Shown here one piece after another: positions 29,843 through 37,384 of a DNA stretch of 39,261 nt. The notes under the pieces were generated by a model. It made no database searches. It saw only the letters and a list, made by a program, of their open reading frames with translations, and was not told the origin of the DNA. Made by a program: the position numbers and the translations under genes. The DNA comes from Sediminibacterium sp. (GTDB lineage Bacteria > Bacteroidota > Bacteroidia > Chitinophagales > Chitinophagaceae). The first letter of the stretch is position 1. Each line of letters begins with the position of its first letter. The DNA is taken from positions 1 through 39,261 of the forward strand of contig JAQTZD010000016.1 of assembly GCA_028687975.1 (NCBI GenBank), read 5' to 3'.

Positions 29843-31017
29843 ATCATATTCTCCATATACTTATAACCGCTGCCTGTATTCAGCAACAGTACTTTCTGAC
29901 CTTTGGTAATTATACCGGATTGCAGTAGCTGCTGAAACGCCATATAGGTAGCGGCTCCTTCGGGTGAAATCAGTATGCCTTCCTTTCTGGTGAACTCGAG
30001 TACCCCTTTCATGATCTCTTCATCACCGATCTGAACTGTTTCACCATGAGATGCATTCAACACATCCAGCATCAGATCCATTCCAAATGGATAGGGCACA
30101 GCCAATCCATTGGCAATGGTGGCTTCAGGTGTAAAATTGTCTTTCCAGTGAATGGGATCCTGCATCGCTTCCCGGATGGGCGCACATTTGGCCGACTGAA
30201 CGGCAATCATTTTAGGGAAAGGCCCTTTGATCCATCCCATTTCCTTCATTTCATTAAACGCTTTCCAGATACCAATTAGCCCGGTACCGCCACCTGCGGG
30301 ATAGATAATCACATCCGGCAGTTCCCAGTTAAACTGCTCTGCAATTTCATAGCCCATGGTCTTCTTTCCTTCTAACCGATAGGGCTCTTTCAACGTAGAC
30401 ATATCGAAGTATTCTCCTTCTTTATTCATCTCCTGAGCTTTCTTTCCGCAATCACTGATTAATCCGTTGATGAGAATTAATTCTGCACCATACAACAAAC
30501 ATTCGTCTTTAAATACTTTGGGCGTATGCGTAGGCATAATCACCGTTGCATCTATATTGGCTTTGGCACAATAAGCAGCCAGGGCACCGCCTGCATTACC
30601 TGCCGTAGGAATGATGCATTTACGAATACCCAGTTCCTTTGCTTTTGAAATGGCAACACTCAACCCCCTGGCCTTAAATGATCCGGTAGGATTATTGGTT
30701 TCATCTTTCAGATACAAGCCTTCAAATTCCTGTGCTGCAGCTAATTGCTCCAGTCGAAAAACCGGGGTCATCCCTTCGCTCAGAGAAACAATATTGGCCT
30801 CATCCAGCACAGGAAGTAATTCAACATATCTCCAGATCGATTGGGGTCTGTTGCTGATGCGGGAAATCGGAAAAGGAGTATCCAGATCGTAGGAAATCAG
30901 GAGCGGCTTACTGCAACAGGTGGCAAAAGTTTGTGCCACATGATAATCATACTGCTTATTGCAGTTGGAACAATACATTTTACTGATGCGCGAAGGATGC
31001 AAATTTTTCTTTTCCAT
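29836..31017 (-). CDS. Threonine synthase-like PLP-dependent enzyme
   Basis: The protein has 393 aa, fold-type II PLP enzyme. The N-terminus has a zinc-ribbon-like group C16-x2-C19 and C34-C35, found in the thrC subgroup related to archaeal and Thermus threonine synthases. LSEGMTPVFRL, NNPTGSFKARGL with PLP lysine K115, TAGNAGGALAAY, YPAGGGTGLIGIW (phosphate binding) and the final NTGSGYKYMENM are typical. It turns O-phosphohomoserine into threonine. No other threonine gene is near, and it stands beside a LysR regulator, so a related lyase or dehydratase role (for example diaminopropionate or cysteate type) is possible. Confidence 0.82.
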   Translation of the reverse strand: MEKKNLHPSRISKMYCSNCNKQYDYHVAQTFATCCSKPLLISYDLDTPFPISRISNRPQSIWRYVELLPVLDEANIVSLSEGMTPVFRLEQLAAAQEFEGLYLKDETNNPTGSFKARGLSVAISKAKELGIRKCIIPTAGNAGGALAAYCAKANIDATVIMPTHTPKVFKDECLLYGAELILINGLISDCGKKAQEMNKEGEYFDMSTLKEPYRLEGKKTMGYEIAEQFNWELPDVIIYPAGGGTGLIGIWKAFNEMKEMGWIKGPFPKMIAVQSAKCAPIREAMQDPIHWKDNFTPEATIANGLAVPYPFGMDLMLDVLNASHGETVQIGDEEIMKGVLEFTRKEGILISPEGAATYMAFQQLLQSGIITKGQKVLLLNTGSGYKYMENMIQ

Positions 31018-31062
31018 CCGGCAAAAATAGAAGGCCTAGTATAACTTAATCGCAATGTTTTA

Positions 31063-31087
31063 TTATAGCCTATAACATAATGTTATA
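31063..31087. promoter_or_regulatory. Two adjoining dyads between the LysR gene and the threonine synthase-like gene
   Basis: TTATA-GCC-TATAA (31063-31075) runs into TATAACAT-A-ATGTTATA (31071-31087), a perfect odd-centred palindrome. They lie 46-70 bases upstream of the threonine synthase-like start and overlap the LysR stop codon. Paired overlapping dyads with T(n11)A character are usual for LysR-type sites, so this is the best candidate for control of the enzyme gene by the adjacent LysR protein. Confidence 0.45.
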
Positions 31088-31979
31088 ATGAAGCAGTGCA
31101 TACTTTCATGAACAGTTTATTCAATTCAATGTTTTCCGTACCATGTCGCTGAATAAAATAGAAGTTCCTGACGATTTTAAAGTCGTCGATTTTGATTATT
31201 ACCAGTTCACCGCTTTCCACTTCTTTTACCACAGACCCCTTTGGCAAAAACCCTAGAGAGTCGTCTGCTTTAATGAAATTTTTCAAGGCCTCTGTGCCAC
31301 TTAAAACAACACTCACTTTAAGATCGGACAACTTGATTCCTTTTTTTCCCAGACTGTCTTTTAAAGCAGCTAATGTGCCCGACCCTTGTTCTCTCAACAC
31401 TACAGGGTAATGCAGGATATCCCTGACCTGAATAGATCTTTTTTTGGCGATGAAACTGTCTTTACTGCATACTGCCACTACTTCATCGGTTAAAAAAGGT
31501 TTATACACAAGGGAAGTACTTTTCTTTTTCCCTTCAACAATACCGATATCAATATCTTCTTGTAAAAGTGCCTCTATGATGGTGTCGGTATTCCGGTTCA
31601 GTAAACTGATCTTCACATTGGCATACCGCTTGTGAAACGCGGAAAGAATTTTGGGGAGAATGTATAAAGCCACTGTGGTACTGGCGCCCAAATGCAATTG
31701 GCCTTTTGCATTGATCTTTTGCTGCAGTGTACTGATCTCGAACTCAGCATCCTGCTGAATCTTCCTGGCTTCTTTTAGTTTCTGTAAGAGAATTGTTCCC
31801 GCATCCGTTAAAATAATACTGTGGCCCTTCCGCTCAAAAAGCGGTGTTTTATAATAGGTTTCCAGTGATTTAATATGCTTGCTAATGGCTGGCTGGCTGA
31901 TGAACAATGCTTTACTGGCTTCGGAAAAGCTAAGCCTGGAAGCCACTTCTAAAAAAATGATATGCCGGGTCGACAACAT
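31083..31979 (-). CDS. LysR-family transcriptional regulator
   Basis: The protein has 298 aa. The HTH is FLEVASRLSFSEASKALFISQPAISKHIKSLE, followed by PLFERKGHSIILTDAG, the classic LysR sequence. The effector domain is a periplasmic-binding fold (GQLHLGASTTVALYILPKILSAFHKRYANVKISL). It resembles the CysB/CbbR-like subgroup in layout. It is transcribed in the same direction as the threonine synthase-like gene 65 bases downstream, with dyads in the gap. Confidence 0.93.
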   Translation of the reverse strand: MLSTRHIIFLEVASRLSFSEASKALFISQPAISKHIKSLETYYKTPLFERKGHSIILTDAGTILLQKLKEARKIQQDAEFEISTLQQKINAKGQLHLGASTTVALYILPKILSAFHKRYANVKISLLNRNTDTIIEALLQEDIDIGIVEGKKKSTSLVYKPFLTDEVVAVCSKDSFIAKKRSIQVRDILHYPVVLREQGSGTLAALKDSLGKKGIKLSDLKVSVVLSGTEALKNFIKADDSLGFLPKGSVVKEVESGELVIIKIDDFKIVRNFYFIQRHGTENIELNKLFMKVCTASL

Positions 31980-32002
31980 CTTTCAAGGTATACATTATTT
32001 GA

Positions 32003-32650
32003 TCAATCCACCAATCCGCGTTTAATGGCTTCCTTCACCAGTCCAGCACTGTTTTTAACCCCCAGTTTCTGGTTCACATTCATCCGGTGGGTTTCTACTG
32101 TACGCAGACTCAGAAAGAGTTTACCGGCAATTTCCTGGTTGGAGAGGCCATTTGCCACCAACTGTACAATTTCCGTTTCACGTTTGGTAAGGGGTATATC
32201 AAAGATAGAACGCCGCTGGCCCGTAATACTCTCCTGCAGCAATATTTTCTGAATAGCCTCATCCATAAACTGCTCTCCTGCCATAACAGCTTCAATTGCT
32301 TTCAGGATGATTTGCTTGCCGGAGTTTTTCAACAAATAAGCCCGGGCACCGCTTCTGAAAAGTTGCTTCACATAATTGGAATCATCAAAACTACTGAATG
32401 CAATGATGCCGATATCCGGGCATTGTTTCAGTACCATTTTACAGAGGTCTATTCCATTGATTTCAGGCATTTGAATATCCATCAGTATAATATCCGGCGA
32501 TGCTGTTTGCAGGTATGCCAACAGCTCTGTTCCACTCTGTGTGGCAAACACCACTTCCAATTGGGGGAACCCCGCCAGCATGGATTTTAAACCATCAATC
32601 ACCACAGTATGATCGTCTACAATTGCCAAACGGATTTTTTTTGCATGCAT
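32003..32650 (-). CDS. NarL/LuxR-family response regulator
   Basis: The protein has 215 aa. The receiver domain has acid pocket D12-D13 (IVDDH), phospho-acceptor D58 in IILMDIQMPE and a Lys in YLLKNSG. The HTH is LTKRETEIVQLVANGLSNQEIAGKLFLSLRTVETHRMNVNQKLGV, which is LuxR/GerE type. No kinase is adjacent. The TPR histidine kinase at 13735 is of the matching HisKA_3 class. A perfect TAnnTTTG (TAACTTTG, 32674-32681 on the minus strand) is 24 bases upstream. It is near an outer-membrane barrel gene with tandem putative operators. Confidence 0.93.
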   Translation of the reverse strand: MHAKKIRLAIVDDHTVVIDGLKSMLAGFPQLEVVFATQSGTELLAYLQTASPDIILMDIQMPEINGIDLCKMVLKQCPDIGIIAFSSFDDSNYVKQLFRSGARAYLLKNSGKQIILKAIEAVMAGEQFMDEAIQKILLQESITGQRRSIFDIPLTKRETEIVQLVANGLSNQEIAGKLFLSLRTVETHRMNVNQKLGVKNSAGLVKEAIKRGLVD

Positions 32651-32673
32651 ATGCCTGATAATTTGAAATATTA

Positions 32674-32681
32674 CAAAGTTA
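32674..32681 (-). promoter_or_regulatory. -7 promoter element TAACTTTG of the response regulator gene
   Basis: A perfect TAnnTTTG on the minus strand, 24 bases upstream of the ATG at 32650. No TTG stands at the -33 spacing, so this rests on one element only. Confidence 0.4.
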
Positions 32682-32701
32682 GTGCTTACTTAAATGCTGT
32701 T

Positions 32702-32741
32702 CTTTATAATAGAAACGGGCAATCCAAACAGACCGCCCGTT
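32702..32741 (-). terminator. Terminator of the outer-membrane barrel gene
   Basis: AACGGGC (32714-32720) pairs with GCCCGTT (32735-32741) around a 14-nt loop, 20 bases past the stop. On the minus strand TTTCTATTATAAAG follows, a weak T-rich tail. It isolates the barrel gene from the response regulator gene. Confidence 0.6.
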
Positions 32742-32760
32742 ATCTGATTATGAGAAATTC

Positions 32761-33327
32761 TTAGAATTTAACCGTTACGCCCAATTGCAGCGGAGAAATT
32801 CCGTAACCCAGTTCGGCAAAAGCGCCCACCTGCTTGCCGAAATAATAACGGGCACCCGCATGTAATTCAAAATCAACGGTTCCACCGGATGCGGAATAAT
32901 TATAAGCAGGGTCAATTGCATCCGTAGTTTTCAAACTGTACCTTCTGTAAATAAAGCCCGCACCACCATACAAATCGAGGTTGGGGTTATTCACTTTCAG
33001 CGCCTCGTTAAAATGGTAAGAGCCACGCACACCAAAAATCAGGTAGGTGTATTTCCAATCGGTCAAAAAGCTCTTTTTTACAAAACCTAATGATACGCCG
33101 GCGCTGAAATTTTTGGCAAAACCATACTCATAAGATGCAGTAATGGGTAAACCGCCTGTGCCGCTCATTCCGTAACTACCCAAACCAATTCCGGCTTGCA
33201 GGTAACTGGTACCTTTTACATTTTCTGACACACTGTTCTTGTTCTGTGCACTTGCACTGTTTTGCATCAGGAGACAGATCATTACAATAGCTCCTGCTAA
33301 GATGTTGTTTTTCATTTGCTTGGTCAT
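32761..33327 (-). CDS. Outer-membrane beta-barrel protein (OmpX/OmpW-like size)
   Basis: The protein has 188 aa, with signal peptide MKNNILAGAIVMICLLMQ ending SASAQ. Alternating hydrophobic strands are visible: SYLQAGIGLGSYG, ITASYEYGFAKNFSAGVSLGFV, YTYLIFGVRGSYHF, LDLYGGAGFIYRRY, VDFELHAGARYYF and VGAFAELGYGISPLQLGVTVKF, with the usual C-terminal Phe. An 8-strand barrel of the OprF/OmpX superfamily is likely; the function is unknown. ATG 33327 or 33315 can be the start. It has its own -7 box, tandem upstream motif copies and terminator. Confidence 0.85.
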   Translation of the reverse strand: MTKQMKNNILAGAIVMICLLMQNSASAQNKNSVSENVKGTSYLQAGIGLGSYGMSGTGGLPITASYEYGFAKNFSAGVSLGFVKKSFLTDWKYTYLIFGVRGSYHFNEALKVNNPNLDLYGGAGFIYRRYSLKTTDAIDPAYNYSASGGTVDFELHAGARYYFGKQVGAFAELGYGISPLQLGVTVKF

Positions 33328-33338
33328 TTTTAAGGCTG

Positions 33339-33346
33339 CAAAAGTA
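33339..33346 (-). promoter_or_regulatory. -7 promoter element TACTTTTG of the outer-membrane barrel gene
   Basis: A perfect TAnnTTTG on the minus strand, 11 bases from the first ATG. No TTG is present at 19-21 bases upstream. Two motif copies further upstream would centre near -44 and -70, positions usual for an activator, so the promoter may depend on one. Confidence 0.55.
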
Positions 33347-33371
33347 GCAGGTCGTAGTATCCTGAATATTT

Positions 33372-33412
33372 GTAGAAGTACTGAAATTAAAATCTACGTA
33401 GTTCTACTTAGT
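33372..33412 (-). promoter_or_regulatory. Tandem putative operators upstream of the barrel gene (copy B of the 18-bp motif)
   Basis: On the minus strand ACTAAGTAGAACTACGTA (33395-33412) matches 13051-13068 in 17 of 18 bases. A related shorter copy, AGTACTTCTAC, lies 23 bases closer to the promoter (33372-33382), about two helical turns. The arrangement suggests two dimers on one face of the DNA. The NarL-type regulator encoded next door is a plausible ligand; this is inference. Confidence 0.5.
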
Positions 33413-33577
33413 ACGCCCTGAACCGCCGAAAACTCTTTGCCAGATTGACTTTGCAACATGAAAACTACAGGGCATCCGTGTAAATACGGAATTTATGAAA
33501 CAAGTGCTTCTTCTTAAAAACAGACATGTTGCGGAATGTTCCTTTGCGCTTTATTCATTTTTAAAATTCACTCATTT

Positions 33578-34474
33578 ATGATGCAGCAAAAGAAAGTATG
33601 GATCGCACTGGCATTGGTGGCAGCACTGATCGGCACCTCCTGTAAAAAAGAGTCTACCACTGTAACACCAGGCGGACAAAGCAGACTGGTCAGTTTTAAA
33701 GAATTTGAGAATGTTGATCCTACCCAACCTAATTCAGGAAATGTATTTCTCGAAAGAAACTTTATTTATGAACAAAACAAACTGGTACGTATCAACACCA
33801 AAAGAAGAGGCGTTCCGGATGGCTACAGAGAAATCACCTATTCCGGAGAACTTCCTGTAAAAGAGATTTTTTACGATAAAGACAACAATGTCCGGTACAG
33901 TTATACTTTCAACTACGAAACCGGCACCAGCCGCGTCAGCAGCATCGATATTGATTATAAAATTGTAACTCCGAGTGTTCAGGGACGCTATGTGTATCAC
34001 TACAACAGTCAGAACAAAGTAGACAGTGTAGCCACCTATACCAACGGGAGGTTTCTTGAATACATATTGTACGAATACAGCACGGTAGGCGGAACAGAAA
34101 AAGTAGTGGAAAGGCTGGTACAAAGAAGCGACAGTGATCCCAATTTTAAATTAAAGTATGCCATCATTGAGTATGAGTACGACGACAAGCAGGCGCCTAA
34201 TTTCTGGCCTGTATTTATGTGGAACCAGATGCACGACGAATCCTTGAACCTGCACGCTCCCATTTCATCACACAACATCAGGAATTACACCCATAAATCT
34301 CAGAATCTGACACAGTCCGATCCAGCGAATGACATCAATGTGTACGACATTACATATCCAAGTTTTAATGCGGCCATCTTCTACAATGAAAAGGGCTATG
34401 TAACGCAGTACACCGAGAACAGGTTGAATTTGTCAACTCCTGTTGTATATACTTATATCTACGAGAACAACTAA
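33578..34474 (+). CDS. Lipoprotein with YD-like beta repeats, unknown function
   Basis: The protein has 298 aa. The signal and lipobox are MMQQKKVWIALALVAALIGTSC, with the lipidated Cys at about residue 22. The rest is a regular series of beta hairpins with a Y-x-Y/N-pattern: ERNFIYEQNKLVRINTKRRG, EITYSGELPVKEIFYDKDNNVRYSYTFNY, YVYHYNSQNKVDSVATYTNGRFLEYILYEY, AIFYNEKGYVTQYTENRL. It resembles RHS/YD-like repeats found in many Bacteroidota lipoproteins (DUF4595-like). No enzyme motif. ATG 33578 or 33581 fits; followed by a strong terminator. Confidence 0.8.
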   Translation: MMQQKKVWIALALVAALIGTSCKKESTTVTPGGQSRLVSFKEFENVDPTQPNSGNVFLERNFIYEQNKLVRINTKRRGVPDGYREITYSGELPVKEIFYDKDNNVRYSYTFNYETGTSRVSSIDIDYKIVTPSVQGRYVYHYNSQNKVDSVATYTNGRFLEYILYEYSTVGGTEKVVERLVQRSDSDPNFKLKYAIIEYEYDDKQAPNFWPVFMWNQMHDESLNLHAPISSHNIRNYTHKSQNLTQSDPANDINVYDITYPSFNAAIFYNEKGYVTQYTENRLNLSTPVVYTYIYENN

Positions 34475-34504
34475 CCCCCGACACGTCTGTTTCAGGTGTA
34501 TACA

Positions 34505-34542
34505 AAAGCCGGCCAGCGAATGCTGACCGGCTTTGATTTTTT
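34505..34542 (+). terminator. Rho-independent terminator of the lipoprotein gene
   Basis: AAAGCCGG (34505-34512) pairs with CCGGCTTT (34527-34534) and inner CAGC with GCTG around a GAAT loop, with one C/A mismatch. T6 follows at 34537-34542. It lies 31 bases after the stop and marks the left edge of the accessory segment. Confidence 0.9.
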
Positions 34543-34572
34543 AAGCGCTATTTCAATAAATTAAAAAATTGA

Positions 34573-35169
34573 TCAGGATCGGGCAAATGCCATCAACAAA
34601 CTGTATTCACCCTTGTCTGCTGCTTTCACCGATTTTAAGTATGCAGTACGAATATCGCTTTCTCCGAAAAGATTGGCTGCTCCCCAAGTAAATACAGGTT
34701 GCTTATAAATTTTTTCGATGATGATATCTGCCATCAATCGACTGTGTCTGCCATTGCCATTTGGGAAACAATGAATGCTTACAATGCGGTGCTTGAATCT
34801 CAATGCAATTTCATCGGGCAGGTAGGTATTATTTTCATTCCAATGAAGAGCATCATCCAGCAAATATTTCAATGCCGTCGGTATTTGCCATTTATCTATC
34901 CCGATATTTTTGTTGGTCTTGCGAAATTCACCTGCCCATGCCCACACATCGGCATACATGCGTTTATGCACCATCCGCACAAATGCTTCGGTAAAAACTG
35001 TCTCCGGCTTAAAGGAACGTCCCAATGTCCACTGCACGGCCTGTTCTATGTTCTGCTGCTCAAATTCGTCTAGTTCGCCGCGGGTGGCAATGGTAGGAAT
35101 AAGCAGCCCTTCTTTCTCTTCTTCATCTAAGGGGGTTTGTCCATCCATGTATTCTATGTCTAATCCCAT
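34573..35169 (-). CDS. Mobile mystery protein B (Fic-domain protein)
   Basis: The protein has 198 aa. The Fic motif is H133-C-F-P-N-G-N-G-R141-H-S-R, with Asn137 where AMP-transferring Fic enzymes mostly have Asp or Glu. The flanking RMYADVWAWAGEFRKTNKNIG is the other family-typical block. Together with the preceding HTH gene this is the mobile mystery protein A/B pair known from TIGRFAM models, repeatedly found on mobile DNA. Its N-terminus overlaps the A gene by 10 bases. Fic proteins transfer AMP or related groups; toxin-like behaviour with A as controller or antitoxin is inferred. Confidence 0.9.
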   Translation of the reverse strand: MGLDIEYMDGQTPLDEEEKEGLLIPTIATRGELDEFEQQNIEQAVQWTLGRSFKPETVFTEAFVRMVHKRMYADVWAWAGEFRKTNKNIGIDKWQIPTALKYLLDDALHWNENNTYLPDEIALRFKHRIVSIHCFPNGNGRHSRLMADIIIEKIYKQPVFTWGAANLFGESDIRTAYLKSVKAADKGEYSLLMAFARS

Positions 35170-35618
35170 AAAATTTTAGGCATTTCGTTTTGAATGGTGG
35201 CAGCTCTTTCCTTTATGGCTTCCTCAATCCTTTTTTTTGAATTTACCTGGTCTTCGAGTTTCATGGTATTGGCGGTCCGCATCACAATTTGCGTAGCCAA
35301 CTCAGTAGCCCGTTTTTCAATGAGAGCATCCAACGATCCGTCATTGGGAACAAAACCATATACCAACTGCATATCCATAGCAAGGGCAATTTCCCGTAGG
35401 GACTTGATTGTAATGGAGCCTTCTTTTTCGCGCCTCTCAATATCCATTACACCCTGCTTGGTAACATTCAACTTATTGCCCAGCTGTTGCATAGACATGC
35501 CGATGGCGGTCCGGATGGCCTTTATCCATCCGGTGGGTGGCGATGCCACCTGTTTGAGGGATGCAAAGCCCAGCATTTTGCTGTTAAGCTGTTGCAGTTG
35601 GAGTGACTTCTTACCCAT
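35160..35618 (-). CDS. Mobile mystery protein A (HTH regulator / putative antitoxin)
   Basis: The protein has 152 aa. A Cro/C1-type HTH at about residues 30-85 (WIKAIRTAIGMSMQQLGNKLNVTKQGVMDIERREKEGSITIKSLREIA) is followed by MDMQLVYGFVPNDGSLDALIEKRATELA and a helical tail. These blocks are typical of mobile mystery protein A. It is translated just before B with a 10-base overlap. The 100 bases upstream of its start carry three operator-like copies spaced by exactly 33 bp, so strong autoregulation is likely. Confidence 0.9.
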   Translation of the reverse strand: MGKKSLQLQQLNSKMLGFASLKQVASPPTGWIKAIRTAIGMSMQQLGNKLNVTKQGVMDIERREKEGSITIKSLREIALAMDMQLVYGFVPNDGSLDALIEKRATELATQIVMRTANTMKLEDQVNSKKRIEEAIKERAATIQNEMPKILWD

Positions 35619-35619
35619 A

Positions 35620-35718
35620 AAGTGAAGTTATAGATTGACTTTAATATGGTAAAAGTAAAGCTATTACTTGACATAAGCAAGAATTAAGTAAAGTTATTAC
35701 TTGACTTTAGGGTAATAG
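35620..35718. repeat. Three tandem operator-like repeats with a 33-bp period upstream of mobile mystery A
   Basis: Copies begin at 35620, 35653 and 35686. The best two contain the dyad AAGTAA-n5-TTACTT followed by GAC (35653-35672 and 35686-35705, 19 of 20 bases equal). The first copy, next to the start codon, is degenerate: AAGTGAAGTTATAGATTGAC. A weaker fourth copy, AGGTGAAGCTCGTTACTT, lies at 35717-35734. The exact 33-bp spacing is three helical turns, so repressor dimers would bind to the same face. The adjacent HTH protein is the obvious ligand. Confidence 0.7.
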
Positions 35719-35782
35719 GTGAAGCTCGTTACTTTCCGATACAGAAAGTGACTTCGACTGATTTTAGCGGGTTTCAGAAAAA

Positions 35783-35803
35783 ATAGTGACAGAATAGTAC
35801 CAA
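35783..35803. repeat. Direct repeat copy 1 flanking the truncated gene
   Basis: ATAGTGACAGAATAGTACC plus AA agrees in 18 of 21 positions with 36769-36789. The copies bracket the truncated gene at a distance of 986 bp. They may be remains of a duplicated end or of promoter-like repeats. Confidence 0.3.
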
Positions 35804-35826
35804 TTTACGACTAAATATTTAGTTGA

Positions 35827-36498
35827 TCAAGGTTTCTTGGGCAACAAACTTACTTTATCAATATCTGCCAATAATTCATCAGGGGAATTTACAAACGGAT
35901 CATACCAATCGGTCTTTTCCTTAGCCCAATTGAGCCATTGCTCAAACTCTGTAGTCTGTGTATTAGTCTGCTTTGCTTTTTGCTCACTAGCTTCCAGATA
36001 GTTTCGAAGAAGTTGCACATTATTCCAGCGATTGGCTTCACTGAGCAATGATTTAAAATCTGCAAGTTCTTTATCCTTTTGCTCTTGTAATGTTTGAACT
36101 TTTCGTCTTTCAGCATCTAATTCGGCCATATGTTCACGATGTTCCTTTTGCATTCTATGAAGATCCTTTACACTTATCTCCATTTTCGCAATAATAGCCG
36201 GTATATACTCCTCAATTTGCTTGTTGCCGTCAACCCATTCACCGCCATGAAACCCGTCAGTCTTGAAAGACAATAATCCATTGGCATGAAATTCATGTGA
36301 ATTCCAACTATACTTTGTACTAACTACCCTCTTGCATTTCTCTCTGTAAATCATTTTAATTTTCTCACCATCAACTATGGCGTATGCCCCCTGAGAATTA
36401 ACTTCTACATTATGCCCTCGTAATCTGAGCATTTTAAGTAAGCACTCCATAAATCGCAAAGCACGACTTACATTGGCTATTGATACCTGAATATCCAA
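35827..36498 (-). CDS. Probably 5'-truncated gene of a mobile hypothetical-protein family
   Basis: The frame encodes 223 aa from a TTG at 36498 but stays open without any ATG to about 36609 (SYRFEGLIETGRGILDIQVSIANVSRALRF). VSRALRFMECLLKMLRLRGHNVEV is the centre of a family I recall from mobile DNA, in which an N-terminal HTH-like domain comes first. Here that domain is absent. A charged coiled coil follows (DLHRMQKEHREHMAEL, DAERRKVQTLQEQKDK), then the conserved end EANRWNNVQLLRNYLEASE ... WLNWAKEKTDWYDPF. I read it as a remnant that lost its 5' end; translation from TTG is not excluded. Family recall is from memory and unconfirmed. Confidence 0.55.
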   Translation of the reverse strand: MDIQVSIANVSRALRFMECLLKMLRLRGHNVEVNSQGAYAIVDGEKIKMIYREKCKRVVSTKYSWNSHEFHANGLLSFKTDGFHGGEWVDGNKQIEEYIPAIIAKMEISVKDLHRMQKEHREHMAELDAERRKVQTLQEQKDKELADFKSLLSEANRWNNVQLLRNYLEASEQKAKQTNTQTTEFEQWLNWAKEKTDWYDPFVNSPDELLADIDKVSLLPKKP

Positions 36499-36829
36499 TA
36501 TACCTCTACCAGTCTCAATTAAACCTTCAAACCTATATGACTTGTTTTTTGTGCTAGACTTTGCTTGGCAGCAATTATTAAAGGATCTCGTGTCGCATTG
36601 AGCAATAACTTAAATTCAATCTAAAAAAGTGACTACGCTTCTTAAAACAAGGAGTTTAATAACCACTAATTGTTCTAGCGATTATTAATTCTTATAAATA
36701 GTATTGCTCATAAAATCGTGGGCGATACAAAAAACAACAAAGACGAATTTCAGTGAGTTTCCTATGAATTAGTTACAGAATAGTAACAACAGAAGACTGA
36801 TAAGTTAATTAATCATGAATGATTACGGT
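36499..36829. other. AT-rich segment without a complete gene
   Basis: The first 111 bases remain open in the frame of the truncated gene. The rest has no ORF I would support, many stop codons in all frames and a second copy of the 21-bp direct repeat at 36769-36789. It looks like decayed DNA. Confidence 0.5.
36769..36789. repeat. Direct repeat copy 2
   Basis: TTAGTTACAGAATAGTAAC plus AA, the partner of 35783-35803, with three differences in 21 bases. Confidence 0.3.
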
Positions 36830-37384
36830 TCACATAATCAAACTAAATCCAATCAGTTCCATTATAAGTACTTTTAAACATATCCTGTATTTGATCCAAA
36901 TCGAAGCTGCTTTGCCGATTGTAAAAAGATAACTACTTATATCATCATTGGTATGGTGAGAAAATGTTTGCTCTCCAAATTTTCTAGGTACCATTTCGCA
37001 ATAAAGACGATATCGTTGCGTTCGATATAACGGCTCAATTGTTTTTGACCTTGGGTCGTATGATCTCGCTGCCGCAAAAGCAAATGAGGCTTTGGGAAAT
37101 TGAATTAATAATTCAGGTATAACTTTTGCGCAAGTCATAATTACATTTCCAAGGTCACCCCTATTTATAATGATAGAATACCTGTAATCGCTACCTCGAT
37201 CTTTTTTACAATAAAACTTTACTGTAAAAATATCTGTTTCGTGATATTCAGCTCTTACCACATAGTGGTACTTGGTAATTGGAGAAAAAAATTTAAATAT
37301 GTAACTCTCCAGATGTGCAGACGCATCATGACAATAATCACGCTGAATAAATTTCAATTCGTAACCTGTAAAATCAAAGGTCAA
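36830..37384 (-). CDS. Hypothetical protein in the accessory region
   Basis: About 184 aa from a TTG start; no ATG is available near the N-terminus. A mixed alpha/beta sequence begins TFDFTGYELKFIQRDYCHDASAHLESYIFKFFSPITKYHYVVRAEYHETDIFTVKFYC. The middle GDLGNVIMTCAKVIPELLIQFPKASFAFAAARSYD and TQRYRLYCEMVPRKFG look like those of small hypothetical proteins on Bacteroidota mobile elements, but I cannot name a family. The C-terminal hydrophobic stretch (ASIWIKYRICLKVLIMELIGFSLIM) could come from a late frameshift. The TTG overlaps the stop of the 63-aa ORF before it (TTGA). Confidence 0.5.
   Translation of the reverse strand: MTFDFTGYELKFIQRDYCHDASAHLESYIFKFFSPITKYHYVVRAEYHETDIFTVKFYCKKDRGSDYRYSIIINRGDLGNVIMTCAKVIPELLIQFPKASFAFAAARSYDPRSKTIEPLYRTQRYRLYCEMVPRKFGEQTFSHHTNDDISSYLFTIGKAASIWIKYRICLKVLIMELIGFSLIM

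Noticed and set aside
31022..31029. TATTTTTG on the minus strand as -7 box of the threonine synthase-like gene
   Set aside because: Only 4 bases before the start codon, and the possible TTG lies 23 bases upstream, outside the usual 19-21 spacing.
34543..34572. tRNA attachment site for the mobile segment
   Set aside because: No tRNA or tRNA-end-like sequence is visible at the left boundary, and no matching direct repeats of an att core were found.
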